Part shown: in pieces, positions 6,753 through 14,397 of the stretch
Layout: each line of letters opens with the position of its first letter
How positions within the stretch are numbered: the first letter of the stretch is position 1
Source of the DNA: Chthonomonas sp. UBA2017
Lineage (GTDB): Bacteria > Armatimonadota > Fimbriimonadia > Fimbriimonadales > Fimbriimonadaceae
DNA: 18,460 nt
Direction: 5' to 3'
Assembly (NCBI GenBank): GCA_002335425.1
Contig: DDCB01000045.1
Location: 13,047-31,506, forward strand
Program-made: the position numbers and the translations under genes
The notes under the pieces: generated by a model
Told to the model about the DNA's origin: nothing
Database searches by the model: none
What the model saw: only the letters and a program-made list of their open reading frames with translations

Positions 6753-6821
6753 TCGAATCATCACACTCCACAAAACGAACGTTGCATCACTCCAAAACAA
6801 TTCTATTGTGATGCGATTCGA
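6753..6821 (-). promoter_or_regulatory. Repeat cluster upstream of sufC
   Basis: TCGAATCATCACA (6753-6765) recurs inverted as TGTGATGCGATTCGA (6807-6821), identical apart from a 2-bp gap. Between them, CATCACTCCAAAACAA (6785-6800) is a near-direct repeat of CATCACACTCCACAAAAC (6759-6776). ACAAT-TCT-ATTGT (6797-6809) is a 13-bp palindrome. This density of repeats in the 5' region of an Fe-S assembly operon fits a regulator-binding region (IscR/SufR-type control is common for suf). The regulator and exact promoter are not identified. Confidence 0.4.
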
Positions 6822-6869
6822 CCCAGAGAAGCAACCAATTCTCTCCAGATTGCCTTAATCTTCACAAAA

Positions 6870-7241
6870 ATGTCCTTATCCGCTTTCCTGTCTTGGGGAA
6901 CTTTTGGGCTCTTCCAAAGCGTGTTCCTGGTCATGAAGTTGATCGCAGGCCTCGTGACCCTTGCTACGACCGTCGCCGGGTGGCTCGGATTCGGCGACCA
7001 CTCTTACCTCTCCCAAGCCCTGCAGCGAGAGACCGGGTCATCTCGGGTCGCGGCGCACACTCCTCAAGATCGAGCCCCGTCGGAGCGCAATGAGGTTCTG
7101 GCCTCGAACCGTGGTGCGACCCCGAAGGTTGCCACTGAAAATGCCCCCTCATTCCATCCGCGCCGAGAGTCCTGCACGACGTGGATCATCGTTCGACGGG
7201 TTGAAGGGCCCCTCTCAGAAGAGACCCTTCAGAAACTTTAA
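6870..7241 (+). CDS. Possible small membrane or secreted protein (123 aa)
   Basis: An ATG at 6870 opens a frame whose N-terminal part is hydrophobic: residues about 4-45 contain AFLSWGTFGLFQSVFLVMKL and IAGLVTLATTVAGWLGF. A polar, basic tail follows. The frame extends further upstream, but there it is antisense to sufC, so 6870 is the sensible start. No ribosome binding site is seen, and the 3' end overlaps the convergent hydrolase gene by 27 nt. It may be a chance ORF in the sufC-to-hydrolase gap. No family recognised. Confidence 0.3.
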   Translation: MSLSAFLSWGTFGLFQSVFLVMKLIAGLVTLATTVAGWLGFGDHSYLSQALQRETGSSRVAAHTPQDRAPSERNEVLASNRGATPKVATENAPSFHPRRESCTTWIIVRRVEGPLSEETLQKL

Positions 7242-8000
7242 CAGCTCGTCCCAGCTCTGCTCGTCGGCCTCTTTTTGATACGCCACGCCCGGCACGCCCG
7301 CTTTTTCGGAGTTCGGGACGGTGAACGAGTGGACGGCCCCCGCATAAGACACCACCCGGTACGAGGCCCCGGCCGACTTCATCTCCGCTTCGAAGGCTTT
7401 GACCTCTGCGGGGGGCACCATCGGGTCGGCCTCGCCATGAAGAACGAGGACACTCGCTTTCACCGCACCTTTCACTGCCGGCATCGTCGTCTTGAGCCCG
7501 CCATGGAAACTCGCCACTCCCTTGAGGTCCATTCCTGCGCGAGCCATCTCCAGAACCGCCGCTCCGCCGAAGCAGTACCCAATCGCCGCGATCGCGTCCT
7601 TTTGGACTTCTTTGCGAGTCTTCGCATAGGTCATGGCCGCTCCGAGTCGTTTTCGCCATGCCGTTCGATCGGCGTACCATTTCCCCGCTTCTCGGGCGCA
7701 ATCAGCGACCGTGCTGGGCCGGACGCCCTTTCCATACACATCGACGGCCAGCGCAACATATCCCGCGTCCGCGATCATCTCGGCTCGCATCCGCTCGTAG
7801 TCATCGAGCCCATTCCAATCATGGACAATGAGGACGACGGGCCGAGGACCCTCCCACCGCGAATCTGTCACCAGATAGCCTTCCAAAACCGCCGAGCCAT
7901 CGCGGTATTCCACCGTCTCCTTCACAAGTTCGGCCGAGGCAGAGCCCGTCAAGGCCCAGCCCAGTCCGAACAGCCATCCCCATCGCTTGATCCATCCCAT
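7215..8000 (-). CDS. Secreted dienelactone hydrolase family protein
   Basis: This 261-residue alpha/beta hydrolase is preceded by a signal peptide (MGWIKRWGWLFGLGWALTGSASA, cut before ELVKE). The nucleophile is Cys143 in GYCFGG, the acid Asp192 in HGEADPMV and the base His224 in GAVHSFT; this Cys-Asp-His triad is typical of dienelactone hydrolases. HDWNGLDDY and DVYGKGVRP are also family features. The natural substrate of exported members is generally unknown, so the name gives the fold rather than a pathway. A TTG six codons upstream extends the frame, but it lies inside the GAGGAG ribosome binding site, 10 nt before the ATG at 8000, so the ATG was chosen. The beta-barrel gene lies 38 nt upstream on the same strand, so they may be cotranscribed. 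Confidence 0.88.
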   Translation of the reverse strand: MGWIKRWGWLFGLGWALTGSASAELVKETVEYRDGSAVLEGYLVTDSRWEGPRPVVLIVHDWNGLDDYERMRAEMIADAGYVALAVDVYGKGVRPSTVADCAREAGKWYADRTAWRKRLGAAMTYAKTRKEVQKDAIAAIGYCFGGAAVLEMARAGMDLKGVASFHGGLKTTMPAVKGAVKASVLVLHGEADPMVPPAEVKAFEAEMKSAGASYRVVSYAGAVHSFTVPNSEKAGVPGVAYQKEADEQSWDELLKFLKGLF

Positions 8001-8038
8001 CGCGTGCAATCTCCTCAAAATCCTTTCTGCTCTGGGTC

Positions 8039-8581
8039 CTAGAAAGACCCGATCCGGAACGTCGCTTCGAGAGTCAACCCATTGAAGTTGAACCCTTCGA
8101 ATTTGGTCATCATGTCGTATCGCGCGGACAGAATGAAGTTGCGATTGAAGACCATCCCGAACTCGACATTGCCCCCCCAGCCGACTTTCTTACCGCTGAT
8201 TCGTCCGCCGATGTCGTTGAACGCATAGTCTGCATACACGAGCCCGACCCGACCGGCGATATAAGTCACGAACGACGCTTCGTCGTCCCCGAGCGTTTTG
8301 GCGAGGCCATAACTCGGGCGGAAAAGAGCCAGTCGATTCCCGTTGCTGTTTCGGGTCGTGATGTTGAAGCTCGCGCTCTGGCGGATGCCTCCCTTGGCCT
8401 CGTTGCGAAACGGCGTCAAGCCAAAGCTGAACCATTGATCGCCAAAAATCCTCCGCGTATCGGCATCCGTCGGCAGCGTCACCCCGGCCCGAGCCCCAAA
8501 AACAATGTCTCGATCCTGGGCGAAAACCGAAGAGACAGTCAGGGCCACCAGCCCGACGGCAAAAAGTCGAAAAGCCAACAT
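8039..8581 (-). CDS. Small outer-membrane beta-barrel protein
   Basis: The 180-residue protein begins with a signal peptide (MLAFRLFAVGLVALTVSSVFAQ). Alternating amphipathic strands follow, such as DIVFGARAGVTLP, RQSASFNITTRN, ASFVTYIAGRVGLVYADYAF, WGGNVEFGMVF, FILSARYDMM and LTLEATFRIGSF. The terminal Phe with alternating hydrophobics (LEATFRIGSF) is the usual signal for barrel insertion into an outer membrane, which indicates a diderm cell. The size would suit about eight strands, as in the OmpA/OmpW-type barrel superfamily, but no specific family motif was found. It lies between the VOC gene (9 nt upstream) and the hydrolase gene, all on the minus strand. Confidence 0.75.
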   Translation of the reverse strand: MLAFRLFAVGLVALTVSSVFAQDRDIVFGARAGVTLPTDADTRRIFGDQWFSFGLTPFRNEAKGGIRQSASFNITTRNSNGNRLALFRPSYGLAKTLGDDEASFVTYIAGRVGLVYADYAFNDIGGRISGKKVGWGGNVEFGMVFNRNFILSARYDMMTKFEGFNFNGLTLEATFRIGSF

Positions 8582-8590
8582 GCTTTGAAC

Positions 8591-8965
8591 TTACCCCGAA
8601 AACCCAGAGGGCTCGACAGCCCAGCCCTCCGGCGCAACGTTTTGCTTCGGGCTCAGACAGAAAAATCGGCCAAAGGGATCTTGGACGTAGACATCGCCGT
8701 TCGATTCGTTCGTCCCATAAGGCGCCCAACCCGCGGCAACCAGGGAATCGAGCGCTTCGGGCACGTTCTCGACGAGCAGTTCGAACGTGGGAGTTCGCCC
8801 ATCTTCGTCACAAATAAAGATGCGCTGGGGTCCGCCCGAATCCAGCTCCACCCAGCCTTCGCCTCGAGTCTTGATCGAGAAACCACAGTGCTGGACGTAG
8901 TGGGCCACGGCCGCCTCGACGTCTTCGGCCCCCCACGCGATGCAGGGCGACAAGATCGCATTCAT
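8591..8965 (-). CDS. VOC superfamily (glyoxalase/bleomycin-resistance fold) protein
   Basis: This 124-residue single-domain protein has the paired beta-alpha-beta-beta-beta layout of the vicinal oxygen chelate fold: SPCIAWGAEDVEAAVAHYVQ then GFSIKTRGEGWVELDSGG and IFICDEDG, followed by FELLVENVPEALDSLVAAGW then GDVYVQDPFGRFFCLSPK. The DPFGRFFCL motif is typical of the second half. Members bind metals, small toxins or electrophiles; the role of this one cannot be assigned. The frame continues far upstream, but that part is antisense-like noise through the gltA terminator and gene, so the ATG at 8965 was chosen. The stop is followed within 9 nt by the beta-barrel gene. Confidence 0.8.
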   Translation of the reverse strand: MNAILSPCIAWGAEDVEAAVAHYVQHCGFSIKTRGEGWVELDSGGPQRIFICDEDGRTPTFELLVENVPEALDSLVAAGWAPYGTNESNGDVYVQDPFGRFFCLSPKQNVAPEGWAVEPSGFSG

Positions 8966-8981
8966 CCCATGAGATTCGCGC

Positions 8982-9024
8982 AAAGAAAAGCGGCCCCCTT
9001 CCACCCAACTTGAAAGGAGGCCGC
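8982..9024 (-). terminator. Intrinsic terminator of the citrate synthase gene
   Basis: On the minus strand, GCGGCCTCCTTTC (9024-9012) pairs with GGAAGGGGGCCGC (9002-8990), with wobbles, and is followed by TTTTCTTT (8989-8982). It lies 15 nt after the gltA stop and just upstream of the VOC start, so the VOC gene needs its own promoter or read-through. Confidence 0.85.
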
Positions 9025-9039
9025 TCGCGAAGAGCGAGC

Positions 9040-10185
9040 TTAGCGCTCGTCGACCGGAACCCAAGTCGCAGACTTCGGTCCTTCGTAGATGCAAGCCGGT
9101 CGGATCAGTCGGTTGTTGGCGAGCTGCTCCAGCACGTGGGCAGACCAGCCGCTCACGCGGGCGATCACGAAGATCGGAGTGTAGAGGTCGATGGGGATCC
9201 CCAAGACGTAGTAGGCGTACGCGGCTGGGAAGTCGACGTTCGGATAGATGCCCTTTTCGGTCTCCATCACGTTCTCCAGGATGTCGGCGATTTCGCTCCA
9301 CTGGGTTTGGCCCTTTTCGACGCAGAGCTCCTTGGCCACCTTGGTAAGGTAGATGGCTCGCGGGTCGCGCTTCTTGTATTCGCGGTGACCAAAGCCCATG
9401 ATCTTCTTCTTGGTGGCGAGCGCATCGCGAATCCAAGCTTCGGCCCTGTCCACCGAGCCGATCTCTTGGATCATCTTCATCGCTTCTTCGTTTGCGCCGC
9501 CATGGAGCGGGCCCTTGAGAGTTCCGATGCCGGTGACGATGCCGCTATAGATGTCGCTCAGGGTCGCGACGGTCACTCGGCAAGCGAACGTCGAAGCGTT
9601 GTAGCCATGCTCGGCGTAGAGCGTCAGCGAGCTATCCAAGACGTGAGCGGTCTTGGCATCCGGCTCGTTTCCGCTCATCAAATAGAGGAAGTTTTGCGCG
9701 ATGGTGTGCTCAGCCTTCGGCTTGAGAGGCTCATGGCCATTTCGAATTCGGTGACCGTTGCCGACGATGGTGCTCGCCTTGGCCAAGATTCGGACGGCTT
9801 TGCGTCGATTGGCGTCTTGATCGGTGGCCGGGGCCGCATAGTCGGGGTCGAATGGCGCATAGACGGCGAAGCCGACCTTGGCGATGTCCATGGGGTGGCA
9901 GTCCTTCGGAAGCTGCTTCAGAGCGGTGTAGACCTCGGTCGGGACTTCTCGCTCGTTCTTGAGGGTCGTCACGAATTCATCAAGTTGGGCTCGATTCGGC
10001 AAGGCTCCATAAAGCAAGAGGTAAGCCGTTTCTTCAAAGCTACCCTTGGAGGCGAGTTCATGGACGTCGTAGCCTCGGTAGATCAGCGTGCTCGTCTCGC
10101 TCACGATCTCGCTGATGTTGGTGATGCCGCCGATAACGCCCTCAAGGCCGGGGCTATAGTTCGGGTAAGTCGTGGTTGCGCTCAT
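9040..10185 (-). CDS. gltA: Citrate synthase (small bacterial/methylcitrate type)
   Basis: The 381-residue protein condenses acetyl-CoA with oxaloacetate at entry to the TCA cycle. The catalytic residues are His228 (GPLHGGANEEAM), His267 (MGFGHREYK) and Asp318 (YPNVDF). Other family blocks are LIYRGYDVHELA near the N-terminus, AEHGYNASTFACR at about 191-203, and the C-terminal ARVSGWSAHVLEQ with RPACIYEGP. Its length fits the short CitZ/PrpC-like type II group rather than the longer NADH-sensitive proteobacterial enzyme. Methylcitrate synthase activity therefore cannot be excluded, although no prp genes are nearby. A TTG 12 codons upstream extends the frame; the ATG at 10185 (MSATTTYPNYSPGLEGV) fits family N-termini better. 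It is monocistronic, with its own terminator. Confidence 0.95.
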   Translation of the reverse strand: MSATTTYPNYSPGLEGVIGGITNISEIVSETSTLIYRGYDVHELASKGSFEETAYLLLYGALPNRAQLDEFVTTLKNEREVPTEVYTALKQLPKDCHPMDIAKVGFAVYAPFDPDYAAPATDQDANRRKAVRILAKASTIVGNGHRIRNGHEPLKPKAEHTIAQNFLYLMSGNEPDAKTAHVLDSSLTLYAEHGYNASTFACRVTVATLSDIYSGIVTGIGTLKGPLHGGANEEAMKMIQEIGSVDRAEAWIRDALATKKKIMGFGHREYKKRDPRAIYLTKVAKELCVEKGQTQWSEIADILENVMETEKGIYPNVDFPAAYAYYVLGIPIDLYTPIFVIARVSGWSAHVLEQLANNRLIRPACIYEGPKSATWVPVDER

Positions 10186-10382
10186 ATCGGTTGTTTTTCT
10201 CTTCGTGAAGTTGCGGTCCAATCCCGCCGTTGCCCCAAACAGATCGGGCCAAAAGTCAGGAGTATTTTACCTTTCTACGAAGGCTCTTCGCATCTAGGCT
10301 CCAATCGACCGTCGACGAGCACCGGACCCCGGCTATTCTGCGGGAATTCGCCAGTACCTCTGCCGGAGCGCGCCGAAATCTA

Positions 10383-10411
10383 TTGCTTCGGGCACAGGAT
10401 TGCATTAGGAT
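10383..10411 (+). promoter_or_regulatory. Sigma-70-like promoter of the PEP-CTERM gene
   Basis: TTGCTT (10383-10388) and TAGGAT (10406-10411) are 17 bp apart, about 50 bp before the gene. GGATGT (10408-10413) recurs inverted as ACATCC (10426-10431) across 12 nt, overlapping the -10 box and start region. It may be an operator or a 5' hairpin. Confidence 0.5.
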
Positions 10412-10461
10412 GTGGGGGGAATCTAACATCCACCATTTCTTTTCACTTAAGGAGAAAACCT

Positions 10462-11226
10462 ATGCGCAAGCTCATCGCTCTCTCAATGCTCTCTGCCTTC
10501 AGCGCCTTGTCGATGGCGCAGTACATCCCTGCGATCCCTGAGGCTGGTGGCCTGAACACCATGTATCGAACCGCACCTCGAACTTACGCTCAATACGTTG
10601 ACGAATCCCTGATGACCGGGCTCACGCAGCCGACCCTGATCACCGGAATCACTCTTCGCCTTGCTGCGGGCGTCCCGAACGGTGTCGTCAGCAACGCTTG
10701 GCCGCCTTCGAACATTAACTTCAGCGACTTCACCGTGAAGATTGGGCGTGCTTCCGCCGCAGTTCAAACAGCAAGTGAATTTCCGTCGCTTGGGACGTTC
10801 AATAGCTACTTTGACCCATCGGCCTCGATTGTTCGAACCGGCGCCTTATCGATCGGTGCGAACTCGTTCACCTACAACCCGCTTTCGAGCATTTCAAACG
10901 CAGTCTTCAATCCCTGGGGATACACCCTGAACTTCACAACGCCGTACCTTTATACGCCGGGCACGGAACTCATTTATGCGGTATCGCATACAGGTTATGG
11001 CGCATCACCGACGCAAGCATTCTTTGCTTCTGGGAACTATGCGGCTGGTCAGACCGACGCTGTCGCGTTCGTTGGAGCGTCGACGTTTGATTCGGTGGCC
11101 GGCGGTTTCTCAAACCCCTACGTGGTCCAATTCCAGACCGCTCCCGTGCCTGAGCCAGGAACGATCGCGGCCCTGGGCCTGGGCCTTGCCGCTCTGGCTC
11201 GACGACGCAAAGCAAAGAAAGCCTAA
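10462..11226 (+). CDS. PEP-CTERM sorting domain protein
   Basis: This 254-residue exported protein has a signal peptide (MRKLIALSMLSAFSALSMAQ). The mature region is Ser/Thr/Asn-rich and beta-type (ITLRLAAGVPNG, INFSDFTVKIGRAS, ELIYAVSHTGYG). The C-terminal sorting tail is VPEPGT, then AALGLGLAALA, then the basic RRRKAKK. The tail is recognised by an exosortase, which usually goes with exopolysaccharide production and surface display; no exosortase gene is in this window. An excellent AAGGAG (10449-10454) sits 7 nt before the ATG, which fixes the start even though the frame stays open far upstream. A promoter lies at 10383-10411 and a terminator at 11251. The mature domain was not assigned to a named family. 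Confidence 0.92.
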   Translation: MRKLIALSMLSAFSALSMAQYIPAIPEAGGLNTMYRTAPRTYAQYVDESLMTGLTQPTLITGITLRLAAGVPNGVVSNAWPPSNINFSDFTVKIGRASAAVQTASEFPSLGTFNSYFDPSASIVRTGALSIGANSFTYNPLSSISNAVFNPWGYTLNFTTPYLYTPGTELIYAVSHTGYGASPTQAFFASGNYAAGQTDAVAFVGASTFDSVAGGFSNPYVVQFQTAPVPEPGTIAALGLGLAALARRRKAKKA

Positions 11227-11250
11227 GGCGTCTCGAACCATCAACCAAGA

Positions 11251-11286
11251 AAACCCCCACGGCGAGGCCAAGGGGGTTTCTTTCTT
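11251..11286. terminator. Bidirectional intrinsic terminator
   Basis: AAACCCCC (11251-11258) pairs with GGGGGTTT (11272-11279), followed by CTTTCTT on the plus strand. On the minus strand the same stem is followed by TTCTT. It serves the convergent PEP-CTERM and TfoX-domain genes. Confidence 0.8.
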
Positions 11287-11300
11287 GCGGGAAAAGACGA

Positions 11301-11633
11301 CTAATGAACCGATTTCGCTCGGGCGTAGTCAGCCGACTTTTGAACCCAGTGCGAGAACTGTTCAAAGTTGTCGAGCACGTCTTTGGGCATCTGAACATAC
11401 TCCCGCATCGGCTCAGCGTTCGGATCGGTCCGCAAAAGCTCAGCGCCGGGAAGACCTAAGGCGTGCTCGCGGTCGTCGGGCGACAGCTTCAAACCGATGA
11501 CGTCGTCGACCAGAAAGGCGAACATTCGCTCGCCGGTGTAAATACCCATGCCGTTGAACATCCGGCGCGCCCGAACATCAAAGCCCTCGGCGGCCTTCAT
11601 CATCTGCTCATAACGTACGGGACGGTATACCAA
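11301..11633 (-). CDS. TfoX N-terminal domain protein
   Basis: The 110-residue protein matches the TfoX/Sxy N-terminal domain pattern. The block VRARRMFNGMGIYTGERMFAFLVDDVIGLKLSPDDRE corresponds to the family's R-x-M-F-G-x-x-G-I-Y ... F-A-L-x-x-D-D-x-L-Y-L-K core, and the tail has the usual M-x-x-Y-x-x-x-P followed by a helix. In gamma-proteobacteria full TfoX activates competence genes; stand-alone N-domain proteins are widespread and their role is mostly unknown, so competence should not be assumed. The start is TTG at 11633, preceded by AGAGG at 9 nt. It is divergent from polA, with about 145 bp between the start codons. Confidence 0.85.
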   Translation of the reverse strand: MVYRPVRYEQMMKAAEGFDVRARRMFNGMGIYTGERMFAFLVDDVIGLKLSPDDREHALGLPGAELLRTDPNAEPMREYVQMPKDVLDNFEQFSHWVQKSADYARAKSVH

Positions 11634-11689
11634 TGATTGAAACCTCTTCCTTCCGTCGCTCGGACCCGCCGCGCAGGGCCATCGGTCCA

Positions 11690-11703
11690 GCCCCTATTGG
11701 GGC
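11690..11703. other. Perfect short hairpin in the tfoX-polA intergenic region
   Basis: GCCCC-TATT-GGGGC lies between the divergent TfoX-domain and polA genes. It may be an operator or an RNA hairpin in the polA leader. No clear promoter hexamers were identified around it. Confidence 0.3.
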
Positions 11704-11778
11704 GAGCGTCTCTGATTAAAAGATCAGGACCTGTATTGTACCACAATGTCTGGATTGAACCAGGGGTATGGTGAGCTT

Positions 11779-14394
11779 ATGAGCGCCAAGCACCTCGTCC
11801 TGATCGACGGCTACAGCCTGCTCTTTCGTGCGTTTTTTGGCACTCGTTTCCTCAGCACCAGCGACGGACGCCCCACGAATGCACTCTTTGGGTTCGTCGG
11901 GATGCTCTTCACTTTGATCGAGCGCGAAAAGCCGGATGCGATCTTGGTCGCCTTGGATGCCGAGGGCAGGACCTTTCGTCACGACGAATACGAAGCCTAT
12001 AAAGGCACCCGCCGAGAAACCGCGCCCGAGCTGATTCAACAGTTCCCCGTCTTTCGCGAGCTGATCCAGGCGTTTGGCATCCCCTTCCTGGAGTTGCCGG
12101 GCTACGAAGCCGACGACATCGTCGGGACCATCAGCCTCCAAGCCGAGAATGCCGGCTACCGGACAACGATCGTCACCGGCGACCTCGACTCCCTGCAACT
12201 CGTGGATCACGCGGTCAACGTGATGACCACCCGTCAAGGGGTCACCGATGTTGTGATCTACGATCCCGAGCAGGTCCGCCAACGCTACGGCTTCGGTCCC
12301 GAATTCATCACCGATTACAAGGCCCTCGTCGGCGACAGCAGCGATAACATCCCCGGCGTCCCCGGCATCGGTGACAAAAGTGCGACCAAGCTCATCTTGC
12401 AATTCGGCTCCGTCGAGTCGATCCTGGAGCACCTGCCTGACGTCGAAGAAAAGTTCCGAAAAAAGATCGAACCCCACGTCGAGCAGCTGAAGAAGTCGAA
12501 GTGGCTCGCCACCATCTTGCGCGATGTGCCCGTTCATTACGACTTTGCGCCCTACCGACCTACGTCCGCGCAAATCGAATCCGCCCTGGAGATGCTTCAG
12601 GCGCTTGAGTTCCGACACTACGCCAAGAAGGCCCCCGGAATCTTGATGTCGCTCGGAAACACCAGCCCAGCCGGAGTCTCCCAAGGGATCATCCAAGCGA
12701 TCGTCGGGTTGGAGAGTATCCAACCGGTCGAGCTCGGGAAAAAAGACCTCGCTCACGCCATCCAATGGCTCGATGGGCGACCGTATGCCCTCATGTTCAC
12801 GTCTGACCGAACCCAGCTCTCCATGTTCGAAGACGAGGCCACGAGTGCCTTCATTGCTCAAGGGAACGAGGTCATCGAAGTCGAGACCTTTGACGCCCTC
12901 ACCCTTTTCGGCATCGATCCCAGTCGAGCCAGAGTCTACGATGCCAAGCCGCTCTACAAAAAGATCGCCCCGAACCTGACGCCACCCCAGTTTGATGCCT
13001 TGATCGGGGCGTACGTCCTCAACCCAGGCAGCCTCCAATATTCGCTGCGCGACCTCATCACCGAATATCTGGACCTCGAGCCTCCCACCACAGGCGCGGG
13101 CCAAGCAGCGGCTTTGTGGCACCTCTCCGAGACGCTCGAAGGTCGACTCCAAAAGGAGCACCAGGACGCCGTCTGTCGAGAGATCGAATTTCCGATCATC
13201 CCCATCCTCGCCGAGATGGAGCAGTACGGCATCGCCGTCGACCGAGAGATTTTGGATGACATGAGCCGTTCGCTCAAGTCGAATATCGACGAGCTCACCC
13301 ACCGCATCCACAAAATGGCGGGCCAAGAGTTCCTCATCGCGAGCCCCAAACAGCTCGGCGAAGTCCTCTTCGAAAAGCTCGGTCTTCCGGGCGGGAAGAA
13401 GTCCAAGACAGGATGGGCCACCGGCGCCGAGATTCTTCAAGAGCTCGTCAACGACTACCCCATCTGCGGCGAAATTTTGAACTGGCGCGAGCTCACCAAG
13501 CTCAAGGGCACCTACACCGACGCCCTGCCCAAACTCGTCGGCCCCGACGGCCGCATCCACACGACGTTCAACCAGACGGTCGCTTCGACGGGCAGACTGA
13601 GCAGCGTCGATCCGAACCTCCAAAATATCCCGATCCGAACCCAGACCGGCCGCAACATTCGCCGCGCCTTTGTGGCCGCTCCCGGATACACCCTCGGCTC
13701 GCTCGACTATAGTCAGATCGAGCTCCGGCTCCTTGCGCACCTCTGTCGGGACGAACATCTGGTGGAAGCGTTTCGTAGCCACGTCGATATCCACCTCATC
13801 ACCGCCTGTCTGATGTTTCATGTCAAGCCCGACTCCGTCACTCGCGATCAGCGACGGCTCGCGAAGCTCCTGAATTACGCGGTCCTGTATGGCGTCTCGG
13901 AATTTGGCCTGGCTCAACAGCTCGGGGCTGAATTCTCGATCTCCGACGCCAAGGAGCTGATCAAGCAGTACTTTGAGCGGTTTCCGCGCGTGCGCGATTT
14001 CATCGAGACGACCATTGCCGATGCTCGCCAAAAAGGGTTCACCACGACCTTGCGCGGTCGTCGACGCCCCTGCCCCGACATCCATGCCCAGAGCGCAACG
14101 GTTCGAAAGTACGCCGAGCGCCAGGCCGTGAACGCGCCCATCCAAGGGGCCGCCGCCGACCTCGCCAAGCTCGCCATGATCGACGCCCGCAAGTTACTGG
14201 GAAAATCCGCTTCGCGCATGCTACTCCAGGTCCACGACGAACTCGTCTTTGAGTTCGGCGAAGATCGAGAGCAACTGCTGGCCCCGATCCGGCACGCCAT
14301 GGAACAAGCGATGCCGATCGACGTCCCGATCGAAGTGGACGCCAAGGTCGGCCCCAACTGGCTTGAGATGGAGCCCGTTCAAGGAAGTCGCTAG
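11779..14394 (+). CDS. polA: DNA polymerase I
   Basis: The protein is 871 residues from the ATG at 11779; an in-frame ATG 11 codons upstream is less likely, as family members begin near KHLVLIDGYSLLFRAF. The N-terminal 5'-3' nuclease carries ALDAEGRTFRHDEYEAYKGTR, GYEADDIVGT, TGDLDSLQL and GDSSDNIPGVPGIGDKSA. The middle 3'-5' exonuclease domain lacks the catalytic D-x-E motif, so proofreading is probably absent, as in Taq-type enzymes. The polymerase has motif A DYSQIELR (Asp643), motif B RRLAKLLNYAVLYG and motif C QVHDELVFEF (His819, Asp820). It fills gaps and removes RNA primers in the cytosol. Motif B has Tyr700 where most bacterial enzymes have Phe. The transporter gene starts 3 nt after the stop, so the two are probably cotranscribed. 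Confidence 0.97.
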   Translation: MSAKHLVLIDGYSLLFRAFFGTRFLSTSDGRPTNALFGFVGMLFTLIEREKPDAILVALDAEGRTFRHDEYEAYKGTRRETAPELIQQFPVFRELIQAFGIPFLELPGYEADDIVGTISLQAENAGYRTTIVTGDLDSLQLVDHAVNVMTTRQGVTDVVIYDPEQVRQRYGFGPEFITDYKALVGDSSDNIPGVPGIGDKSATKLILQFGSVESILEHLPDVEEKFRKKIEPHVEQLKKSKWLATILRDVPVHYDFAPYRPTSAQIESALEMLQALEFRHYAKKAPGILMSLGNTSPAGVSQGIIQAIVGLESIQPVELGKKDLAHAIQWLDGRPYALMFTSDRTQLSMFEDEATSAFIAQGNEVIEVETFDALTLFGIDPSRARVYDAKPLYKKIAPNLTPPQFDALIGAYVLNPGSLQYSLRDLITEYLDLEPPTTGAGQAAALWHLSETLEGRLQKEHQDAVCREIEFPIIPILAEMEQYGIAVDREILDDMSRSLKSNIDELTHRIHKMAGQEFLIASPKQLGEVLFEKLGLPGGKKSKTGWATGAEILQELVNDYPICGEILNWRELTKLKGTYTDALPKLVGPDGRIHTTFNQTVASTGRLSSVDPNLQNIPIRTQTGRNIRRAFVAAPGYTLGSLDYSQIELRLLAHLCRDEHLVEAFRSHVDIHLITACLMFHVKPDSVTRDQRRLAKLLNYAVLYGVSEFGLAQQLGAEFSISDAKELIKQYFERFPRVRDFIETTIADARQKGFTTTLRGRRRPCPDIHAQSATVRKYAERQAVNAPIQGAAADLAKLAMIDARKLLGKSASRMLLQVHDELVFEFGEDREQLLAPIRHAMEQAMPIDVPIEVDAKVGPNWLEMEPVQGSR

Positions 14395-14397
14395 CCC

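Noticed and set aside
8966..9436. N-terminal extension of the VOC gene
   Set aside because: It runs through the gltA terminator and overlaps gltA; the ATG at 8965 starts exactly at the VOC fold.
9010..10461. Very long plus-strand frame reaching into the PEP-CTERM gene (738 codons in total)
   Set aside because: The upstream two thirds are antisense to citrate synthase and have no family features. The real gene starts at 10462, behind a perfect ribosome binding site and signal peptide.
11716..14145. Minus-strand frame of 809 codons opposite polA
   Set aside because: A shadow of high-GC codon bias; polA is unequivocal on the plus strand and the antisense product has no recognisable motifs.
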